Shown: in pieces, positions 59,472 through 64,000 of the stretch
How the letters are laid out: each line of letters begins with the position of its first letter
Position numbering within the stretch: position 1 is the first letter of the stretch
DNA from: an uncultured Oscillospiraceae bacterium
Lineage (GTDB): Bacteria; Bacillota; Clostridia; Oscillospirales; Oscillospiraceae
Assembly (NCBI GenBank): GCA_934569225.1
Contig: CAKTKC010000006.1
Location: 1-64,000 of the forward strand
Direction of reading: 5' to 3'
DNA length: 64,000 nucleotides
Program-made: the position numbers and the translations under genes
Notes under the pieces: model-generated
What the model was told of the DNA's origin: nothing
The model's input: only the letters and a program-made list of their open reading frames with translations
Databases searched by the model: none

Positions 59472-60677
59472 ATGAAACGGTTTCTCACTCTGATTTTATG
59501 CTTCGCGATGCTGCTGAGCCTGACCGCCTGCGGCGGCAAAACGGACGGCGCGGATGCAAACAAGCTGGTCATCTGGCACGACAAGGAAGATGCGGTGATC
59601 ACAGCCCTTTCCGATTACCTGGCGCAGGCCGTACCGGATCTGGAAATTCAATTTGAAAAGAAAACCAGTCTGACCGATTCCCTGAAGCTGGTGGGCAATG
59701 ACCCCTCTGCGGCTCCGGATCTGTTTCTGTTTGCCCACGATAAGATCGGCGTTTTTGCCGAAATGGGGATTCTGGCGCCTGTGGAGTCGCTGCTGGAGGA
59801 AGGGACGCTGGACAACTTCCTGCCCATGACCCTTCAGGCGGCCACCTACAAGGACACCCTGTATCAGCTGCCGCTGTATTTTGAAACGCTGCTGTTCATG
59901 TACAACCGCCGTTATATGCAGGATGACGAGGTTCCCGCCACGACGGAAGAACTTTACGCCTATATGGAGAACAACACCGGGCGGGGGCGCTACGGCTTTG
60001 TGGAGCAGCACAGCACCGCCTACTATTCCGCCGCCTGGATTCACGGCTTCGGCGGCTCCATCATTGACAGCAGCGGCACCCCGTTCCCCGACGGGCAGGC
60101 CGTGCAGGACGCGCTGGCCTACCACCTGAAATTTGTAAAGCTGATGCCGGGGGAGACGGAATACAATACCGTCAACACGCTGTTCCTGGAAGGAAAAGCG
60201 GACGCCACCATCGGCGGCCCCTGGATGGTCCCCTCCGCCAGAGAGGCCGGAATCGATCTGGGCATTGCCCCCATGCCGACGGTGGATGAGACCGGGCTTG
60301 CCCTGGCTCCCTACTCCGGCGTGCAGGGCGTTCACGTTCTGAAAGCTGCCGCGGAGCGGAAAACCGCGGCGGTAAAGCAGCTGCTGGCGGCGTTGGCAAA
60401 ACCGGAGATCGGCACGTCTCTGGCGCTTGCCAGCGGATGCGCCCCGGCAAACGGCAGCTGCTATGACGACGCCCGCGTCGCGGAGGACGCTCTGGTGCAG
60501 GCCATGCGGCAGACGGCGGAGATTGCCGTCCCCATGCCCAATATTCCCGAAATGGACGTTATGTGGACTGTGGTCAGCAACCTCCTGACCGATGTGAATC
60601 TGTCCGGCAAGGATATTTCTTCCAGCTTCCAGGCGGCCGAAGAACAGGCGGAAAGCCTGATCGCGGGGATGAAATAA
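59472..60677 (+). CDS. Maltodextrin-type sugar-binding lipoprotein
   Basis: 401 residues. The signal peptide ends in lipobox SLTAC (Cys about residue 19). The mature protein is a MalE-like solute-binding protein: LVIWHDKEDAVITALSDYLA, then APDLFLFAHDKIGVFAEMGI, YQLPLYFETLLFMYN and ATIGGPWMVPSARE. It delivers malto-oligosaccharides to the permeases just downstream. AAGGAGG precedes the ATG, 71 bases after the CBM26-type gene. Confidence 0.92.
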   Translation: MKRFLTLILCFAMLLSLTACGGKTDGADANKLVIWHDKEDAVITALSDYLAQAVPDLEIQFEKKTSLTDSLKLVGNDPSAAPDLFLFAHDKIGVFAEMGILAPVESLLEEGTLDNFLPMTLQAATYKDTLYQLPLYFETLLFMYNRRYMQDDEVPATTEELYAYMENNTGRGRYGFVEQHSTAYYSAAWIHGFGGSIIDSSGTPFPDGQAVQDALAYHLKFVKLMPGETEYNTVNTLFLEGKADATIGGPWMVPSAREAGIDLGIAPMPTVDETGLALAPYSGVQGVHVLKAAAERKTAAVKQLLAALAKPEIGTSLALASGCAPANGSCYDDARVAEDALVQAMRQTAEIAVPMPNIPEMDVMWTVVSNLLTDVNLSGKDISSSFQAAEEQAESLIAGMK

Positions 60678-60689
60678 AGGGAGTACGCC

Positions 60690-61580
60690 ATGGAGAAAAA
60701 GAAACGGAAGGAATGGATACGTTCCTACGCCTGGTCAGCGCCCTCCCTGCTGCTGATCGGGCTGATGGTGGTATTTCCCATTTTCTACACCTTCTATATC
60801 AGTCTGACCAATATGAATGTCTACCACTGGTTTGACTTCACTCTGGTTGGGTTGGACAACTACATCCGGGCGCTGTTCGTGTTTGATTCCGGCTTCCTGT
60901 CTGCGCTGTTGGCAACGATCCTTTGGACAGCCGTCAGCATGGTTTTGCAGCTGGTCATTGCCTTTTTGCTGGCAAATTTTCTGAATATTGAGAAGCTCCG
61001 GCTGCGCAAGCTCTATAAAACGGTGCTGATGTTTCCCTGGGCCATGCCCGGATATGTGGGGATTCTGCTCTGGAAAACCGGAATGTTCAACACCCAGTTC
61101 GGTCTGCTGAATCAATGGATGGACAAGCTGGGACTTACGGCGGTCAGGTGGCTTTCTTCCGACGTATCGGCCTTTCTGAGCTGCACGGTGGTCAATCTCT
61201 GGCTGGCGCTGCCCTTCATGATCATGATTATGGACGGGGCCTTGCAGAGCATTGACAAAAGCTACTACGAAAGCGCCATTCTGGACGGCGCGGGCGCCTT
61301 TGCCCGGGCAAAGTACATTACCATCCCCGCCATGCGTCCCATCATTGCCCCGGCTGTGATCATCACGGTGTTTACGACCTTCAAGCAGTTCGATGTTGTC
61401 TATCTGCTGACGCAGCAGGCCGGTGCGAAAACCGGCTCCGGCTTCCACACCATCCTGACCTACGCCTACGAAAACGCGTTTATCACCAACAATTACGGCT
61501 ATTCTTCGGCCATTTCCATGATTATTTTCGCACTTCTGCTCCTGTTCTCCGCAAAATTCCAGCTGAAGGAGGATGCCTGA
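60690..61580 (+). CDS. malF: Maltodextrin ABC transporter permease (MalF type)
   Basis: 296 residues with six transmembrane segments. The EAA loop is YYESAILDGAGAFARAKYIT then IPAMRPII. The ATG lies 12 bases after the binding-protein stop, and the last base is shared with the malG ATG (TGATG). No ATPase is in the operon, so a shared MsmX/MalK-type ATPase is expected elsewhere. The long first periplasmic loop of E. coli MalF is absent, as usual in Firmicutes. Confidence 0.92.
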   Translation: MEKKKRKEWIRSYAWSAPSLLLIGLMVVFPIFYTFYISLTNMNVYHWFDFTLVGLDNYIRALFVFDSGFLSALLATILWTAVSMVLQLVIAFLLANFLNIEKLRLRKLYKTVLMFPWAMPGYVGILLWKTGMFNTQFGLLNQWMDKLGLTAVRWLSSDVSAFLSCTVVNLWLALPFMIMIMDGALQSIDKSYYESAILDGAGAFARAKYITIPAMRPIIAPAVIITVFTTFKQFDVVYLLTQQAGAKTGSGFHTILTYAYENAFITNNYGYSSAISMIIFALLLLFSAKFQLKEDA

Positions 61581-62425
61581 TGACGAAACACAGATGGAGG
61601 GAAGGCGTTGGGCTGACGGCGCTGAATGTCTTTTTCATTGCGCTGTGCTTTCTGACGCTGATCCCCATTCTCTATGCTCTGAGCGTCTCCTTCAACGGGT
61701 CAAACAGCCTGCTCAGCTCCGATTTTTCCTTTATCCCTAAGAATTTCACTCTGAAAAACTACCGGGAAGTCCTCTTTGGGGAGAACATCACCCTCTGGTT
61801 CCGGAATACCATTTTTCTGGCAGTTGTGACCGTTTTTCTGTCCCTGCTGGTGGCAGTCCCGGCGGCCTACTGTTTCTCCCGCCGCCGCTTTCCGGGGAGA
61901 AAAGCCATTCTGCGGTGTCTGGTTCTGCTGAATTCTTTCCCGGCGATCCTGTCCATGTTCGCGATCTACCGTCTGCTGCGGCCGATGGGTCTGGTCAATA
62001 CCCGGCTGGGACTGATTCTCGTTTATACGGGAACCATGGCGGTGTTCAGCCTGTGGAACACCAAGGGCTACTTTGACACCATCCCCACAGAAATTGAGGA
62101 AGCTGCCAGAATTGACGGTGCTTCCGACGGCCAGATCGTCCTGAAAATCGTCATGCCTCTGGCAAAGCCCAGCATCATCACCACCGCATTGCAGGTGCTG
62201 ATCTATGTGTGGAATGAATACATCTACGCGACGACCTTCCTGACCGGGGAAAGCAAGTACACCCTGGCCGCCGGGCTGAACGCCCTCCAGGCAACGGAGA
62301 TGACCGGCTCCTGGCCGGTATTTGCGGCGGCGGCCATTACCGTATCCCTTCCTGTACTTGTGATCTTCTTCCTGTGCCAGAAGTACATGACCTCCGGGCT
62401 GACGGCTGGAGGTGTCAAGGGATGA
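61580..62425 (+). CDS. malG: Maltodextrin ABC transporter permease (MalG type)
   Basis: 281 residues, six transmembrane segments. The EAA loop reads IEEAARIDGASDGQIVLKIV then MPLAKPSI, and the C terminus QKYMTSGLTAGGVKG is the MalG signature. The start overlaps the malF stop and the end overlaps the GH13 start by four bases (ATGA), with GGAGGTG inside malG serving the enzyme gene. Confidence 0.93.
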   Translation: MTKHRWREGVGLTALNVFFIALCFLTLIPILYALSVSFNGSNSLLSSDFSFIPKNFTLKNYREVLFGENITLWFRNTIFLAVVTVFLSLLVAVPAAYCFSRRRFPGRKAILRCLVLLNSFPAILSMFAIYRLLRPMGLVNTRLGLILVYTGTMAVFSLWNTKGYFDTIPTEIEEAARIDGASDGQIVLKIVMPLAKPSIITTALQVLIYVWNEYIYATTFLTGESKYTLAAGLNALQATEMTGSWPVFAAAAITVSLPVLVIFFLCQKYMTSGLTAGGVKG

Positions 62426-64000
62426 AGCTGGACGCTGTTTTGCACATTCCCATGTCGGAATACTGCTGCGGACTGGACGAGCGCCGCATCGTTTACCGCC
62501 TGCGCTGCGCCAAAGGGGACATGAAGCGGGTGACGCTTTTCTATGCGGACACCGCATGCCGGGTAAATCCGATTCTGTTTACCTCCGTCCCCATGGAAAA
62601 GGTTCTGTCGGACGCCTGCCACGATTACTGGCAGGCAATCGTAGACAGCCCATATAACCGGGTCTATTACTATTTTCAGCTGGACGACGGTGCGGAGACG
62701 AAGCTGTACTACAGCAATCTCTTTACCGACCAGCTTGCGCAGGATCGCTCGGAATACTTCAAGCTTCCGTTCAATCACCGCAGTGACATTGCCCGCGTGC
62801 CGGCGTGGGTGAAGGATGCCGTCGTATACAACATTTTCCCGGACAGCTTCGCGTCCGGAAAATGCGAAATTTCCGGGCAGCCCCATTCACAGCGCTTTGA
62901 GCAGCAAACCGTGCGGGGCAGACTCGGCGGAACGCTGGACGGCGTTGCGCAGAATGTGGACTACCTGAAAGCGCTGGGCGTCAACTGTGTATATCTGAAC
63001 CCAATTTTCGCCGCCGGGGAATACCACAAGTACGATCTGCTGGACTATTACCACGTTGACCCCTGCTTTGGCGGAAATGAAGCGTTCCGGACTATGGTCA
63101 ATACGCTCCACGCCGCCGGTATGCGGGTCATCATCGACGGTGTGTTCAATCACTGCGGCTGGCATTTCTTCGCCTTTGAGGACGTGGTCAGAAATCAGGA
63201 AAAATCCCGCTATAAAGACTGGTTCTACGATCTGACCTTTCCCGTGCATCGTCCCGAAACCCCGGAGGAAATTCCGGACTACGCCTGCTTTGCCTACGAG
63301 CGCATGATGCCAAAGCTGAATACCGCGAATCCGGAGGTGCAGAAATACTTCTGTGACGTGGGCGCTTACTGGGTGCGGGAATACGGCATCGACGGCTGGC
63401 GGCTGGACGTGGCCAGCGAGGTCAACGATGGCTTCTGGCGGGCGTTCCGCAGTGCGGTCAAACGCGAGAAGCCGGAAGCGCTGCTGATCGGCGAGGTCTG
63501 GGAAAGCGCCGGTCACTGGCTTCAGGGAGACATGTTCGACTCCACCATGAACTATGACTTCCGGAAGCACTGCTGTGCGTTTTTCGCCGAAAAACGCATT
63601 GACGCGGCAGAATTCTCCGGGCGCATTACGGATATGCTCATGCGCTACCGATTGCAGATGCTCCCGGCACAGCTGAATCTTCTGGACAGCCACGATGTCA
63701 GCCGCTTTTTGTCGCTGTGCGGCGGGGATACCGCGAGCTATCGGCTTGCGATCCTGTTTATGATGTGCTTTGTGGGAATGCCCACCGTTTTTTACGGAGA
63801 CGAGCTTGGCGTTCAGGGTATGCAGGAGGAAGAATACCGCGCCCCCATGCCATGGAAGGGCGGCGACCTGGCGCTGCTGGGCTTTTTCCGAAAGGCCATC
63901 GCCATGCGGCACGCCTTATCCCCATTGCGGGAAGGCTCATTTCAGATGTTGTCCGCTGAGGGGGGCAGCCGCGTGATCCGCTTCCGCAGGTATACCAGAA
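62422..64000 (+). CDS. GH13 alpha-glucanase, neopullulanase/maltogenic amylase type (3' end off window)
   Basis: 526 codons are visible. An N-terminal CBM34-like beta domain (about 1-125) precedes the GH13 barrel, which starts AWVKDAVVYNIFPDSFASG. Conserved regions are VIIDGVFNHCG, GWRLDVASEV with nucleophile Asp329, LLIGEVWE with acid/base Glu358 and LLDSHDVSRF with Asp425. The domain order and lack of a signal peptide suggest a cytoplasmic GH13_20-type enzyme that degrades imported maltodextrins or cyclodextrins. Its ATG overlaps malG by four bases. Confidence 0.92.
   Translation, partial: MKLDAVLHIPMSEYCCGLDERRIVYRLRCAKGDMKRVTLFYADTACRVNPILFTSVPMEKVLSDACHDYWQAIVDSPYNRVYYYFQLDDGAETKLYYSNLFTDQLAQDRSEYFKLPFNHRSDIARVPAWVKDAVVYNIFPDSFASGKCEISGQPHSQRFEQQTVRGRLGGTLDGVAQNVDYLKALGVNCVYLNPIFAAGEYHKYDLLDYYHVDPCFGGNEAFRTMVNTLHAAGMRVIIDGVFNHCGWHFFAFEDVVRNQEKSRYKDWFYDLTFPVHRPETPEEIPDYACFAYERMMPKLNTANPEVQKYFCDVGAYWVREYGIDGWRLDVASEVNDGFWRAFRSAVKREKPEALLIGEVWESAGHWLQGDMFDSTMNYDFRKHCCAFFAEKRIDAAEFSGRITDMLMRYRLQMLPAQLNLLDSHDVSRFLSLCGGDTASYRLAILFMMCFVGMPTVFYGDELGVQGMQEEEYRAPMPWKGGDLALLGFFRKAIAMRHALSPLREGSFQMLSAEGGSRVIRFRRYTR

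Overview
The window looks like chromosomal DNA from a spore-forming, GC-rich gut Firmicute of the Oscillospirales (Oscillospiraceae/Ruminococcaceae type). This is an inference from SpoIIP, low-GC-style promoters (TTGACA/TATAAT) with strong AGGAGG ribosome sites in an otherwise GC-rich sequence, a preQ1-I riboswitch with QueT, many carbohydrate ABC systems, and small palindromic repeats between genes. No rRNA, tRNA, CRISPR array or complete prophage was seen.

Layout. 1-4.3 kb: a LacI regulator divergent from a six-hairpin glycosidase and a GH65 enzyme, with LacI-type operators in both promoters. 4.3-5.9 kb: an IS3-family remnant and a rearranged IS3-family element. 5.9-16.4 kb: amidohydrolase, HMA metal-binding protein, MATE pump, nagA, a phosphoribosyltransferase, DUF805 and DUF3786 proteins, alr and two tandem CapA-type proteins. 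16.4-20.4 kb: potABCD. 20.4-27.2 kb: acetyltransferase and M28 peptidase, a MoxR ATPase/VWA pair, queT under a preQ1 riboswitch, and a small membrane protein. 27.5-33.7 kb: a CoaE-Nudix-M18 fused frame, tsaC, tpiA, pgk and trmL. 33.9-40.2 kb: malQ, LacI and a sugar ABC transporter. 40.4-43.8 kb: a zinc/cadmium-type P-type ATPase, a DUF2284 protein and a low-molecular-weight phosphatase. 43.9-47.4 kb: a four-gene acyltransferase/GT8 cassette with 4-nt overlaps throughout. 47.6-48.8 kb: three small overlapping genes (zinc ribbon, 77-aa protein, sigma region-4-like protein) divergent from an XRE regulator. 48.8-51.7 kb: tadA, spoIIP, DUF4363 and DUF421. 51.7-53.1 kb: CooT, a His-rich protein and a His-tailed CsoR regulator. 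53.2-57.9 kb: AraC regulator and a uronate operon (uxuA, uxaC, SDR). 58.2-64 kb: a CBM26-type starch-binding surface protein, maltodextrin-type ABC transporter and a GH13 enzyme cut by the window edge.

The strongest candidate for an undescribed system is the metal module at 51.7-53.1 kb. Removing one palindromic element restores an operon of a His/Cys-rich protein and the nickel-binding CooT, facing a CsoR-family sensor that itself carries a His-rich tail. Three families of small palindromic repeats (A, three copies; B, two copies; C, three copies) are spread through the window. Family C sits only at convergent gene junctions, and one A copy forms most of the predicted uxuA 5' leader. The CoaE-Nudix-M18 fusion and the acyltransferase/GT8 cassette also deserve a second look.
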